Shown: positions 1 through 7,921 of the stretch, one piece after another | Layout: each line of letters opens with the position of its first letter | How positions within the stretch are numbered: position 1 is the stretch's first letter | From: Saccharibacillus sp. JS10 | GTDB lineage: Bacteria > Bacillota > Bacilli > Paenibacillales > Paenibacillaceae | Length of the DNA stretch: 64,000 bases | Reading direction: 5' to 3' | Assembly: GCF_024436065.1 (NCBI RefSeq) | Contig: NZ_JANFNS010000004.1 | Span: 429,266-493,265 of the forward strand | Translations under genes and position numbers: made by a program | Notes under the pieces: model-generated | Told to the model about the DNA's origin: nothing | Database searches by the model: none | What the model saw: the letters and a program-made list of their open reading frames with translations, nothing else

Positions 1-2
1 TC

Positions 3-314
3 GCGGGGCTTGGCAAAAATTATGTGCTGCTGATTGGTCTACTTATTTGGTACGTTAGTCTATATTTGCTTCCGCCAATCGCCCTCGTGACGGGATTGCT
101 CACCCATAATATTCATCTAACGGCATTTAGCATCGGTGCAATGCTGCTGGGGATGGCAATCAAAGCCGTATGCGATCTGCGAGGCGGATTTCCTTTTTGG
201 CATGGGGTATGGGTTGCGGTGACGATCGCTTGTTCAGTCGCCATCGTGGTTTCTAGTGTGCTAGGTGGCTGGAACAACAAAGGTCATGAATGGAAAGGAC
301 GAAATTATCATTGA
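3..314 (+). CDS. C-terminal end of a membrane protein, probably a family 2 glycosyltransferase (5' truncated)
   Basis: The reading frame is open to the window edge, so only the last ~103 codons are present. They hold about three hydrophobic segments (window residues roughly 8-30, 35-55 and 65-85) and a short charged tail ending KGHEWKGRNYH. A membrane-anchored C-terminus followed by a W-K-G-R-x-Y tail resembles membrane family 2 glycosyltransferases of the CrtQ/HpnB type, but the catalytic domain lies outside the window, so this is inference. The stop codon overlaps the start of the isoprenoid isomerase gene by about 25 nt, so the two are probably co-transcribed. A link to isoprenoid- or carotenoid-derived lipids would fit, but is unproven. 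Confidence 0.5.
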   Translation, partial: AGLGKNYVLLIGLLIWYVSLYLLPPIALVTGLLTHNIHLTAFSIGAMLLGMAIKAVCDLRGGFPFWHGVWVAVTIACSVAIVVSSVLGGWNNKGHEWKGRNYH

Positions 315-1360
315 CAAATTCACAACAAGGTTCCGGTATCACAACTGGAGATCGCAAAAGCGAGCATGTGCGCTTATGTCTGGAAGAAGAAGTGTCAGGT
401 GTGGGTGTGACAACAGGATTCGAACATTATCGTTTTCGTCATAATGCGCTGCCGGAGCTGAACTTCGAGGAGGTTGATTTGTCGTCAACCTTTGTTGGAC
501 GGTCGTTTAAAGCTCCGCTGCTGATTAGTTCGATGACTGGCGGGAGTGTCGGCACTGGACGCATCAATGAGCGTTTGGCACAAGCCGCGCAATTACGCGG
601 CTGGGCAATCGGTCTCGGGTCAATCCGTGCAGCCGTCGAACGCGAAGAGTTGGCAGCGACATTCAAAGTCCGTCATAAAGCACCGGATATTCCGGTGATT
701 GCGAATTTGGGCGCGGTGCAATTGAATTATGGATTCGGCGCGGACGAATGTCGCCGAGCGGTCGAGATTGCAGAAGCCGATGCGCTCGTGCTTCATCTGA
801 ATAGTCTGCAAGAAGTGTTCCAACCGGAAGGGAATACGAACTTTAGCGATCTGTTGCCGAAGATCAAAAAATTATGCCAAGAGTTGGATGTGCCGGTCGG
901 GATCAAAGAAGTCGGCTGGGGGATTGATGGCGATACCGCGTTACGCCTTGCTGACGCCGGTATTCAGTTTATTGATGCAGCCGGAGCAGGCGGGACGTCG
1001 TGGAGTCAGGTCGAGAAGTTCCGCAGCTCCGATCCGATGCGCCGAACGGCTGCCGAAGCTTTTGCTAGCTGGGGAAACTCGACAGCGAATTGTATCGCGG
1101 AGATTCGCAGCGAATTGCCGGGAATGCTATTGATCGGCAGCGGCGGCTTGAAAAGCGGCGTCGATGCGGCGAAAGCGATCGCGCTTGGCGCAGATCTTGC
1201 CGGATTCGGACGGGCGCTGCTTGGCGCCGCTGTCGAGTCGGTAGAGCAAACGGCAGCTGTGATGGAGCAAGCCGAGTTCGAACTTCGCACAGTCATGTTC
1301 GGAGTCGGAGCGAGTTCTGTCGAAGAATTGCAACAAACGAAGCGTTTGGTTCGCCAATAA
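290..1360 (+). CDS. fni: Type 2 isopentenyl-diphosphate delta-isomerase
   Basis: FMN- and NADPH-dependent enzyme that interconverts isopentenyl and dimethylallyl diphosphate in the cytoplasm, balancing the two isoprenoid building blocks needed for undecaprenyl phosphate, quinones and carotenoids. The 356-residue product shows the family layout: RKSEHVRL near the N-terminus, SSMTGG (about residue 83), NLGAVQL, HLNSLQEVFQPEG (about 170-182), GIKEVGWG, AGAGGTSW and a final LIGSGGLKSGVDAAKAIALG phosphate-binding loop. Length fits the family (about 350). ATG 290 overlaps the upstream gene. A TTG at 311, preceded by GAAAGGACG, is an alternative that would shorten the protein by seven residues and loses nothing conserved. 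A terminator follows. Confidence 0.93.
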   Translation: MERTKLSLTNSQQGSGITTGDRKSEHVRLCLEEEVSGVGVTTGFEHYRFRHNALPELNFEEVDLSSTFVGRSFKAPLLISSMTGGSVGTGRINERLAQAAQLRGWAIGLGSIRAAVEREELAATFKVRHKAPDIPVIANLGAVQLNYGFGADECRRAVEIAEADALVLHLNSLQEVFQPEGNTNFSDLLPKIKKLCQELDVPVGIKEVGWGIDGDTALRLADAGIQFIDAAGAGGTSWSQVEKFRSSDPMRRTAAEAFASWGNSTANCIAEIRSELPGMLLIGSGGLKSGVDAAKAIALGADLAGFGRALLGAAVESVEQTAAVMEQAEFELRTVMFGVGASSVEELQQTKRLVRQ

Positions 1361-1394
1361 AAAATCGATTTCAGATCATAAATCGTGAAACTTG

Positions 1395-1426
1395 AGAAGA
1401 CTTGGACAAATCCGGTCTTCTTTTTC
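1395..1426 (+). terminator. Intrinsic terminator after fni
   Basis: AGAAGAC (1395-1401) pairs with GTCTTCT (1415-1421), with an inner GGA/TCC pairing, and runs into a T tract ending in TTTTTC. It sits 35 nt after the fni stop. Confidence 0.75.
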
Positions 1427-1461
1427 ATTAATTCAAACTATGAGAGCGCGGCGAATACTGT

Positions 1462-1467
1462 TATAAT
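1462..1467 (+). promoter_or_regulatory. Candidate sigma-A -10 element upstream of ychF
   Basis: A perfect TATAAT lies about 100 nt before ychF. No good -35 hexamer is visible at 16-18 nt, so the promoter assignment rests on the -10 alone. Confidence 0.4.
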
Positions 1468-1570
1468 AGAGTTTGTTTTGTTTCACACCATGTGTATGAA
1501 GGCATTAGGGTTGGCGCAATTTGGCGTTTGCCGTAACCAGAACATAGATTAAGAGGAGTTGTATATTGTT

Positions 1571-2671
1571 ATGGCATTAAAAGCGGGTATCGTAGGTTTG
1601 CCGAACGTCGGTAAGTCCACATTGTTCAACGCAATTACGCAAGCAGGCGCAGAGTCTGCCAACTATCCATTTTGTACGATCGATCCAAACGTGGGTATCG
1701 TAGAAGTTCCGGACGAACGTCTCGATAAATTGACCGAGATGGTTACACCGAAAAAAACCGTTCCAACTGCATTTGAATTCGTTGATATCGCAGGTCTGGT
1801 ACGCGGCGCAAGTAAAGGCGAAGGTCTGGGTAACAAGTTCTTGGCGCATATTCGTGAAGTCGATGCGATCGTTCACGTGGTACGCTGCTTTGTGGATGAG
1901 AATATCACGCACGTGGATGGCAAAATCGATCCAGTCAGCGATATTCAGACGATCAACTTGGAGCTGATTCTTGCCGATATCGAAAGCGTCGACAAACGAA
2001 TCGAACGCTCGAAAAAGAACATGAAAGGCGGCAATAAACAGTACGCTCAGGAAATCGAAGTGCTGGAGAAGGTCAAAGAAGCATTGTATAACGACCAACC
2101 GGCTCGTAGTATCGATCTGACTGAAGACGAACAGCAATTGATTCGCGAATTGCATTTGTTGACGCTTAAGCCTGTTCTGTATGCAGCTAACGTCGCAGAA
2201 GACGAAATTGCAGACGTGGCTAACAATGCCTATGTGCAAAAAGTACGCGAGTTCGCACTTGCTGAAAATGCTGAAGTTGTGCCAATCAGCGCGAAGATCG
2301 AAGAAGATATTTCGGAGCTTGAAGGCGAAGACAAGCAGATGTTCCTCGAAGAACTGGGTATTCAAGAATCCGGTCTGAACCTGCTGATCAAAGCCGCTTA
2401 CAAACTGCTCGGTCTGTACACGTACTTCACGGCAGGCGTGCAAGAAGTTCGCGCTTGGACGATTCGCCAAGGAACGAAAGCTCCGGGGGCAGCGGGTGTG
2501 ATTCACTCGGACTTCGAACGTGGATTTATCCGTGCCGAAGTCGTGGGCTACGAAGATCTGGTGAATGCCGGTTCGATGAACGGCGCCAAAGAGCGCGGTC
2601 AACTTCGTTTGGAAGGTAAAGAATATATCGTAAAAGACGGCGATGTCATGCACTTCCGTTTCAACGTATAA
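1571..2671 (+). CDS. ychF: Redox-regulated ATPase of the YchF/OLA1 family
   Basis: Obg-related P-loop NTPase that hydrolyses ATP rather than GTP; it binds ribosomes and is linked to stress responses in other bacteria. The 366-residue protein begins [20 protein letters not shown] with the G1 loop GLPNVGKST, has FVDIAGLV (G3) around residues 70-77, and ends with the TGS-like region [24 protein letters not shown], which is diagnostic. ATG 1571 gives the usual family N-terminus; an upstream TTG at 1559 is in frame but directly abuts the AGAGGAG ribosome-binding site. The gene is monocistronic between terminators. Confidence 0.95.
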   Translation: MALKAGIVGLPNVGKSTLFNAITQAGAESANYPFCTIDPNVGIVEVPDERLDKLTEMVTPKKTVPTAFEFVDIAGLVRGASKGEGLGNKFLAHIREVDAIVHVVRCFVDENITHVDGKIDPVSDIQTINLELILADIESVDKRIERSKKNMKGGNKQYAQEIEVLEKVKEALYNDQPARSIDLTEDEQQLIRELHLLTLKPVLYAANVAEDEIADVANNAYVQKVREFALAENAEVVPISAKIEEDISELEGEDKQMFLEELGIQESGLNLLIKAAYKLLGLYTYFTAGVQEVRAWTIRQGTKAPGAAGVIHSDFERGFIRAEVVGYEDLVNAGSMNGAKERGQLRLEGKEYIVKDGDVMHFRFNV

Positions 2672-2694
2672 TTGATTTTTTGCAAAAGCGAACC

Positions 2695-2735
2695 AAAAAG
2701 CCGCTGTCTCTCATCTGGAGACAGCGGCTTTTTGA
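2695..2735. terminator. Bidirectional terminator between ychF and cheX
   Basis: AAAAAGCCGCTGTCTC (2695-2710) pairs perfectly with GAGACAGCGGCTTTTT (2718-2733). The A-run/T-run flanks make it work in both directions, which suits the convergent genes on either side. Confidence 0.88.
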
Positions 2736-2755
2736 CATGAACGAAAAATTTTCAC

Positions 2756-3217
2756 TTAACCTTCGAACGAAATCAGAACTTCGACCGGAACATCATTCGC
2801 AAGCAATTCCACGCTCAATACTTGCTTGGAACTCATTTTCACCGAGATATCATCGCCAGAGAGCAGCGTAGGCGTGGAAATATCGATGCTGATTCCGAGA
2901 CCTGCGAATTCGGTTGCCGCAGTAGCGGTCAACATATTCGACAATTCGGACAACGCACTGCGTGCCATATCGTCTAGTTGTTCGACAGGCATGCCCATCA
3001 TCATTGTTGATGCAATCGTTTTGGCATGTTCCGTATCGATTCGATACACAACATTCCCTTTCAATGCACCGACGATCCCGACCAAAATAATAACTCCCGA
3101 ACAAGTTAGGTCTTGTCCTTTTACTCCAAGCCCGCCTTTTCGAGCGTCCGCGAAGCCAAGTTGCGGCATCACTTTCAGGAACGACTCGATAAAGGGGTTA
3201 ACGTGTGCTACGTCCAT
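2756..3217 (-). CDS. cheX: CheX-type chemotaxis phosphatase
   Basis: A 153-residue protein of the CheC/CheX/FliY superfamily, which dephosphorylates CheY-P. The catalytic E-x-x-N signature is present as E91-L-S-N94 within SALSELSNML, and the length matches one-domain CheX proteins. The start ATG overlaps the last 10 nt of the upstream response regulator gene, with GAGGTGA just before it, so translation is probably coupled. The pair would form a phosphorelay output plus its phosphatase. No flagellar or che genes adjoin, so its actual target could be the neighbouring receiver rather than the main CheY. The family call is firm; the partner is inference. Confidence 0.85.
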   Translation of the reverse strand: MDVAHVNPFIESFLKVMPQLGFADARKGGLGVKGQDLTCSGVIILVGIVGALKGNVVYRIDTEHAKTIASTMMMGMPVEQLDDMARSALSELSNMLTATAATEFAGLGISIDISTPTLLSGDDISVKMSSKQVLSVELLANDVPVEVLISFEG

Positions 3218-4071
3218 TTATCTTCACCTCGTTTAAAGCCGACGTTCAAGAGCACTTCACCGTACTCGGTGTCTCCAACGGCGCTGACTGTTTTGAAAGT
3301 TGCTTGCGAAATCAACATTTTTTCTCCGTGCATAATGGAAGGAGGCGCAAGGCGCAGACCGAAAGCTTTGTTTTTCTTATTCAAGATCGAACAAGCATTT
3401 CCGGCTACGATATTCGTGTACTCGGCAAGTACGGCTGTGATTTCGTTGGTGCTGGTTGGTTCTTTTTTCATCATAGCCGTAACCAGAGCATGTGCGGTTT
3501 CTTTGCTCAGATCGATCATTAACCGACCGGAGAATTTACCGATGATTCCGACGATTACGGCGATGCCGCGCGATTCGAAATCGGATTTGAGTTCATGTTC
3601 GCCTTTGTACGTCAGCAATGTTTTGGTCATTCGATTCAGACCGTCTTTCAAGGTTTCTTTGAACACTTCAACGTATTCGTCTTCTAATGATTTGAACATT
3701 TCGTCGTAAGCGACAACCCGTTGGATGGTACCCAGCAGATCTTCGGCATCGACAGGCTTTTGAATGTAACCGGAAACATGATTGTCTTTGGCTTCTTGCA
3801 AAATTTCGTCATCCATCATCGAGCTGATTACGATCACTTTGATTCCCGGGTTGATCGCATGTACTGCGCGTGTGCATTCCAATCCATCTGTACCCGGCAG
3901 CGTCATGTCCATCGTTACGAGATCAGGCTGTGTAGCGGCAATCACTTCTTTGACTTCTTCTAACGTTCCAGCGTCACCTACGACGTCAAATCCGTTTTCT
4001 TCAAGAATGTTTCGAATAACCGCTATGGAAAAAGGCGAATCATCCACGATTACAACTCTTACTGCTGACAT
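3208..4071 (-). CDS. Response regulator with a C-terminal CheC/CheX-like domain
   Basis: The 287-residue protein has an N-terminal CheY receiver (residues about 4-122): acidic D10-D11, phospho-acceptor D55 in LVTMDMTLPG, a conserved S in VIVISS and K in IQKPVD. A linker leads to a CheC/CheX-like domain (about 130-280) with its own E-x-x-N motif in LAEYTNIVAGNA. Residues after the receiver resemble chemotaxis phosphatases, not DNA-binding domains, so direct transcription control is unlikely. The architecture suggests either a receiver that modulates phosphatase activity or a self-dephosphorylating sink. It is the first gene of a two-gene minus-strand operon with cheX. No cognate histidine kinase is adjacent. 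Confidence 0.82.
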   Translation of the reverse strand: MSAVRVVIVDDSPFSIAVIRNILEENGFDVVGDAGTLEEVKEVIAATQPDLVTMDMTLPGTDGLECTRAVHAINPGIKVIVISSMMDDEILQEAKDNHVSGYIQKPVDAEDLLGTIQRVVAYDEMFKSLEDEYVEVFKETLKDGLNRMTKTLLTYKGEHELKSDFESRGIAVIVGIIGKFSGRLMIDLSKETAHALVTAMMKKEPTSTNEITAVLAEYTNIVAGNACSILNKKNKAFGLRLAPPSIMHGEKMLISQATFKTVSAVGDTEYGEVLLNVGFKRGEDKWT

Positions 4072-4241
4072 AAAACCCCGTCCTTTCTAATGCTGCGGAT
4101 TCCGCGTTAGGATCAATAAGCTTACGCCGTCCCGCAGTCGGAAAACCCGTGCTGCATGATGGTCGGTGTATTGTACCTAATATCGACATAAAGTCGACAA
4201 AATTTGAGTGGTAAATATTAGCATCCGTTCGGATTTTTAGA

Positions 4242-4270
4242 TAGTCAATATGAGAAAGTTATGCTATAAT
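4242..4270 (+). promoter_or_regulatory. Sigma-A promoter (extended -10) for prfA
   Basis: TAGTCA (4242-4247; 4/6 match to TTGACA), a 17-nt spacer, then TATAAT (4265-4270) preceded by TGC, making an extended -10. The start point is predicted near 4277. Confidence 0.65.
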
Positions 4271-4272
4271 TA

Positions 4273-4307
4273 AGAGTCGTCGTACACGATGCGAACGGCT
4301 CTTTTTC
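4273..4307 (+). terminator. Terminator-like hairpin overlapping the prfA promoter start site
   Basis: AGAGTCGT (4273-4280) pairs with ACGGCTCT (4295-4302) through one G-T pair, with inner TCGT/ACGA, followed by TTTTCTT. The predicted start near 4277 falls inside the 5' arm, so transcripts from the adjacent promoter would lack part of the stem. Confidence 0.55.
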
Positions 4308-4353
4308 TTATCTTTTTAATTGTCCTAAATCATGCAAAGGGAGGATCTATCTC

Positions 4354-4377
4354 ATGTTGATCGGCGTGCATTTATAG
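4354..4377 (+). CDS. Possible seven-codon leader peptide upstream of prfA
   Basis: ATG TTG ATC GGC GTG CAT TTA TAG reads MLIGVHL. It is preceded by AAAGGGAGG (4336-4344), one of the best Shine-Dalgarno matches in the region, at a spacing of 9 nt. No known leader peptide is recognised and the composition does not suggest amino-acid attenuation. It may be a real leader, a remnant of a lost gene, or chance. It sits about 80 nt before prfA. Confidence 0.35.
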   Translation: MLIGVHL

Positions 4378-4460
4378 CGGGTATCAATCATAATAGACCT
4401 ACTTTCGGTATGTCCCTATACTCAAACTTTAAACCAATTCCTATAAAGAGGTGATTGACC

Positions 4461-5531
4461 TTGTTAGATAAATTACAAGCACTGGTTGATCGTTACGACA
4501 AATTAAGCGAATTGTTGTGCGATCCTGATGTAGCGAGCGACTCCAAAAAACTGCGCGACTATTCCAAAGAACAGTCCGATCTCCAACCGGCGTACGAAGC
4601 GTATACCGAATATAAGCGTGTCGTTGAAGATCTGGATGCAGCCAAAGAAATGCAAGGCGAAAAGCTGGATGACGAAATGCGCGAAATGGTGAAAATGGAA
4701 ATCGAAGAATTGTCTGCGCGCAAAGCGGACTTGGAAGAAACGATCCGTATCGTTCTCCTGCCAAAAGATCCAAACGACGACAAAAACGTGATTGTCGAAA
4801 TTCGCGGCGCGGCAGGCGGCGACGAAGCGGCATTGTTCGCAGCGGATCTATACCGGATGTATAGCCGTTATGCGGATACACAAGGTTGGAAAGTCGAGCT
4901 GATGGACGTCAACGAAAGCGACCTCGGCGGCTTCAAAGAAGTTATTTTCATGATTAACGGTCGCGGTGCCTACAGCAAAATGAAATACGAAAGCGGCGCA
5001 CACCGTGTACAACGGATCCCGGCAACCGAATCGGGCGGTCGTATTCATACTTCGACGTCTACCGTGGCGGTACTGCCTGAAGTCGAAGAAGTCGATATCG
5101 TCATTAGCGATAAAGATATCCGCGTCGATACGTTCTGCTCTAGTGGAGCGGGCGGTCAGTCCGTTAACACTACGAAATCGGCGGTTCGCGTGACTCACGT
5201 TCCAACCGGGATCGTCGCAACTTGCCAAGACGGCAAATCGCAAAACTCGAATAAGGAAAAAGCGCTGCAAGTGCTTCGCTCCCGTATTTTTGATGTGATG
5301 CGTCAAGAAGAAGAAGCGAAATACGCTGGCGAACGCAAAAGCAAAGTCGGTACGGGCGACCGCAGCGAACGTATTCGCACGTACAACTTCCCGCAAAGCC
5401 GTGTAACGGATCATCGCATTGGTCTGACCATGCACAAGCTTGATCAAATCATGAACGGTGACATTCAAGAGATCGTATCCGCATTGACGATTGCCGAACA
5501 AACCGATCTGATCGACGAAAAAGGGCTGTAA
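4461..5531 (+). CDS. prfA: Peptide chain release factor 1
   Basis: Reads UAA and UAG stop codons in the ribosomal A site and triggers release of the finished peptide. The 356-residue protein has the P-A-T codon-recognition tripeptide (187-189, in RIPATESGG) and the catalytic GGQ (231-233) whose Gln is the target of PrmC, encoded next door. The start is TTG 4461, seven nt after GAGGTG; an in-frame TTG six nt earlier is too close to the ribosome-binding site. The N-terminus [19 protein letters not shown] aligns with B. subtilis PrfA. prmC follows after 3 nt, the common enzyme-substrate pairing. Confidence 0.97.
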   Translation: MLDKLQALVDRYDKLSELLCDPDVASDSKKLRDYSKEQSDLQPAYEAYTEYKRVVEDLDAAKEMQGEKLDDEMREMVKMEIEELSARKADLEETIRIVLLPKDPNDDKNVIVEIRGAAGGDEAALFAADLYRMYSRYADTQGWKVELMDVNESDLGGFKEVIFMINGRGAYSKMKYESGAHRVQRIPATESGGRIHTSTSTVAVLPEVEEVDIVISDKDIRVDTFCSSGAGGQSVNTTKSAVRVTHVPTGIVATCQDGKSQNSNKEKALQVLRSRIFDVMRQEEEAKYAGERKSKVGTGDRSERIRTYNFPQSRVTDHRIGLTMHKLDQIMNGDIQEIVSALTIAEQTDLIDEKGL

Positions 5532-5534
5532 TTT

Positions 5535-6455
5535 TTGACTTCAGATCATTTGAATAAAAGCCGAGTCCGTTCAGGTCGAAGCGGCTTTCACTTGCAACGT
5601 GGTTTGACGCTTCGGGAAGCCTTTGCGGAGGCTTCCTCTTTTTTGCGGGAACGAGGGGTCGAAGAAGCGGATGAAAATACGCGGCTATTGCTCAAAGAAA
5701 TTCTGGGAATGTCCGGCGCGCAGTACGTCATGGCGCTGCGTGACCCTTTTCCTTATGAATTCAGCGAGCGTTGGGAAAATGCGATTACGCGTAAAGGCGA
5801 CGGAGAACCGGCGCAATATATTTTGGGCGATCAGGAGTTTTACGGCTTCAACTTTGAAGTGACGCCGGATGTATTGATTCCGAGACCGGAAACGGAATTG
5901 TTGGTCGAAGCGGTTGTTACTCACGCCAAAGGAATCTGGCAAGGGCAAGAAGCTTCGGTGTTGGATGTGGGCACAGGCAGCGGTGCAATCGCGGTCAGCT
6001 TGAAATTGCTGATGCCGGAGCTCGTTGTGACGGCAAGCGATATTTCGCCGGGCGCGCTCGGCGTCGCGCAGCGCAACGCGCAGCGGCTTAACGCCGAGAT
6101 TACATTCGGCGAAGGCAACTTGCTTGAGCCTTTTGCGGGGCAAGGATTCGATATCTTGGTATCGAATCCGCCGTACATTCCGGCAGCGGATATCGAAGAG
6201 CTCCAGCCGGAAGTGCGCGACTTCGAGCCGCGCGGTGCACTGGATGGTGGACCGGACGGGCTAGCGCCGTACCGGGAAATCATGCAGCAATTGGATCTGC
6301 TCCAGCATGATCCGAAGCTGATTGCTTTTGAACTTGGCATGGGGCAAGCCGATGACGTAGCAGACATGCTACGCAAGCGCGGCAGTTGGAGCCGAGTCGA
6401 GACGGTGTTTGATCTGGCGGGGATCGGACGGCATGTGATTGGTATTCATATCTAA
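5535..6455 (+). CDS. prmC: Release factor glutamine methyltransferase
   Basis: SAM-dependent enzyme that N5-methylates the glutamine of the GGQ motif in RF1 and RF2, raising release efficiency. Seen here: the SAM-binding motif DVGTGSG (144-150), the catalytic NPPY (211-214) and IPRPETE (about 115-121), all diagnostic of PrmC/HemK. Numbering is from TTG 5535, which lies 3 nt after prfA with AAAAAGGG inside the end of prfA as ribosome-binding site. The first ~22 residues are not family-like; a TTG at 5604, just before TLREAFAEASSFL, would give the standard N-terminus but has a poor ribosome-binding site. A terminator follows. Confidence 0.94.
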   Translation: MTSDHLNKSRVRSGRSGFHLQRGLTLREAFAEASSFLRERGVEEADENTRLLLKEILGMSGAQYVMALRDPFPYEFSERWENAITRKGDGEPAQYILGDQEFYGFNFEVTPDVLIPRPETELLVEAVVTHAKGIWQGQEASVLDVGTGSGAIAVSLKLLMPELVVTASDISPGALGVAQRNAQRLNAEITFGEGNLLEPFAGQGFDILVSNPPYIPAADIEELQPEVRDFEPRGALDGGPDGLAPYREIMQQLDLLQHDPKLIAFELGMGQADDVADMLRKRGSWSRVETVFDLAGIGRHVIGIHI

Positions 6456-6469
6456 ATGAATTCGCATAA

Positions 6470-6515
6470 AAACGACTTCAGTCTCCATTTTTATGTGGAT
6501 ATTGAAGTCGTTTGT
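6470..6515 (+). terminator. Terminator after prmC
   Basis: AAACGACTTCA (6470-6480) pairs with TGAAGTCGTTT (6503-6513), with an inner TCCA/TGGA pairing. The 3' tail TTTGTTGTT is moderately T-rich. Confidence 0.7.
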
Positions 6516-6650
6516 TGTTACTGGCGGCTTGCTGCGAAAATAGTATTCATTAATAATAAGTGGTATTCTAAAAATAAAGCGATTCGTTTGAAAACAAGTC
6601 GTATCACATATAAAAACGGAAAAATCTTAAGACTTAAAGGAGGTTGAATA

Positions 6651-7874
6651 GTGTTAAGCAAAATTAAAAATATTGACTGGACGTTAGTCATTATTTTGCT
6701 TATTTTTATGGGGATTTGTATTCCTGTTCTGAATAGCGCGATTACCAATAGTACAAATGCGAATATATCGGCTTCCGTAAAAAACATGGTCGTCTATTAC
6801 ATTTTGGGGTTTATTGTGTTTTTCGGGGTAGCTGCCGTGCCTTATCAATTGCTGATTAAGTATTCGATCTATATTTACGTAATTGGAATAGGTGTCTTGT
6901 TGCTTGTATGGACACCGCTTCGTATGACACTTAATAACGCTGACGGTTGGGTGAAAATTGCGGGAATTAGTCTTCAGCCAGCAGAAGTTTTTAAACTTGT
7001 TTTGATTATAGGAATAGCTGCTTATTTAAATCATAAGCAGAAAGACAAGTTGTTGTTTTGGAAAGATATCGTTCCGACCGGGCTGATTGTATTGGTTCCT
7101 TTCGGTTTGGTTATGTTACAAAATGACCTTGGTAATGCGCTTTGTTACTTGGTTATTTTCGCAGGTCTGTTATGGATCGGGAATATGAAGTATACGCATG
7201 CTTTGATCTTCTTAGTACTCGCAGTAGGGATGCTGATTGGCGGAATCGAAGGGTACAAAACGTATCGTGAGCCCATCGGAGAATTTGTCGGGCAAGCGCG
7301 TGCGCACTGGTTAGAACGTATCGATGCGTGGTTGATTCCTGAACAAGCTACTGAAAAAGCGATGTATCAGATCGAACGTGCTCAGCTTGCGATCGGTAAT
7401 GGAGGAATGTTAGGAACAGGATATATGCAAGGCGAAAATTCTGCGCGTGTTCCTTATACATACGCCGATTCAGTCATTACAGTTATCGCTGAAGAATACG
7501 GATTTGTCGGAATGGCAGCCCTTCTTCTGGTCTACTTTATCCTGATTCACCGTATGATCCTGATCGCCCTTAACTGTAGGGAAAGAGCAGGTCCGTATAT
7601 TATCGTCGGAATAGTCGCAATGTTGATGTATCAGATTTTTGAAAATATCGGCATGTTCATGGGGCTTATGCCTTTGACGGGTATTACACTTCCATTTATC
7701 AGTTACGGTGGTACTTCGTTGTTAATTAATATGGCATGTATCGGTGTAGTCATGAGTATTCATTTCTCGAACAAAAAACATGAGGAAACCGAAAATATTT
7801 TGCGGACTGATCATTTGGAAGAAGAAGATAAAAAGAACAAACGGAAATTTAAGCTTCCGTCTTTGAAATTTTAA
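6651..7874 (+). CDS. FtsW/RodA/SpoVE-family cell-cycle (SEDS) protein
   Basis: Multi-pass membrane protein of 407 residues from the SEDS family, whose members polymerise lipid II glycan chains together with a class B penicillin-binding protein. About ten membrane segments are visible. Conserved patches include QPAEVFKL (about 106-113), QNDLGNALC, RAQLAIGNGGMLGTG and the hallmark LPFISYGGTSLL near residues 350-360. A charged KKHEETEN... tail follows the last helix. The start is GTG 6651 after a perfect AAAGGAGG. Motifs cannot separate RodA from FtsW or SpoVE. No penicillin-binding protein is adjacent. It occupies the interval where B. subtilis has ywkF-spoIIR-ywlA-ywlB. The upstream 190 nt are AT-rich, unlike the flanking genes. 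Confidence 0.88.
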   Translation: MLSKIKNIDWTLVIILLIFMGICIPVLNSAITNSTNANISASVKNMVVYYILGFIVFFGVAAVPYQLLIKYSIYIYVIGIGVLLLVWTPLRMTLNNADGWVKIAGISLQPAEVFKLVLIIGIAAYLNHKQKDKLLFWKDIVPTGLIVLVPFGLVMLQNDLGNALCYLVIFAGLLWIGNMKYTHALIFLVLAVGMLIGGIEGYKTYREPIGEFVGQARAHWLERIDAWLIPEQATEKAMYQIERAQLAIGNGGMLGTGYMQGENSARVPYTYADSVITVIAEEYGFVGMAALLLVYFILIHRMILIALNCRERAGPYIIVGIVAMLMYQIFENIGMFMGLMPLTGITLPFISYGGTSLLINMACIGVVMSIHFSNKKHEETENILRTDHLEEEDKKNKRKFKLPSLKF

Positions 7875-7921
7875 GTGATGATTATGTACAGATTAAGAAT
7901 GAAAAAAGAAGGGATTCAAGG

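Larger units (their letters stand above)
4072..4460. other. 389-nt divergent intergenic region upstream of prfA
   Basis: It holds the 5' region of the minus-strand response regulator, an extended -10 promoter (4242-4270), a hairpin with a T-run right at the predicted start site (4273-4307), and a seven-codon ORF with a strong ribosome-binding site (4354-4377). The ribosomal protein L31 gene (rpmE), found just upstream of prfA in B. subtilis, is not here. Confidence 0.6.

Noticed and set aside
1490..1552. 20-codon frame in the ychF leader
   Set aside because: Starts ATG without a Shine-Dalgarno sequence and has no recognisable conservation; likely chance.
1577..2653. 358-codon minus-strand open frame
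   Set aside because: Lies wholly inside ychF on the opposite strand and lacks any recognisable domain.
6456..6647. 63-codon frame after prmC
   Set aside because: Runs through the terminator and AT-rich non-coding DNA; no ribosome-binding site and no domain.
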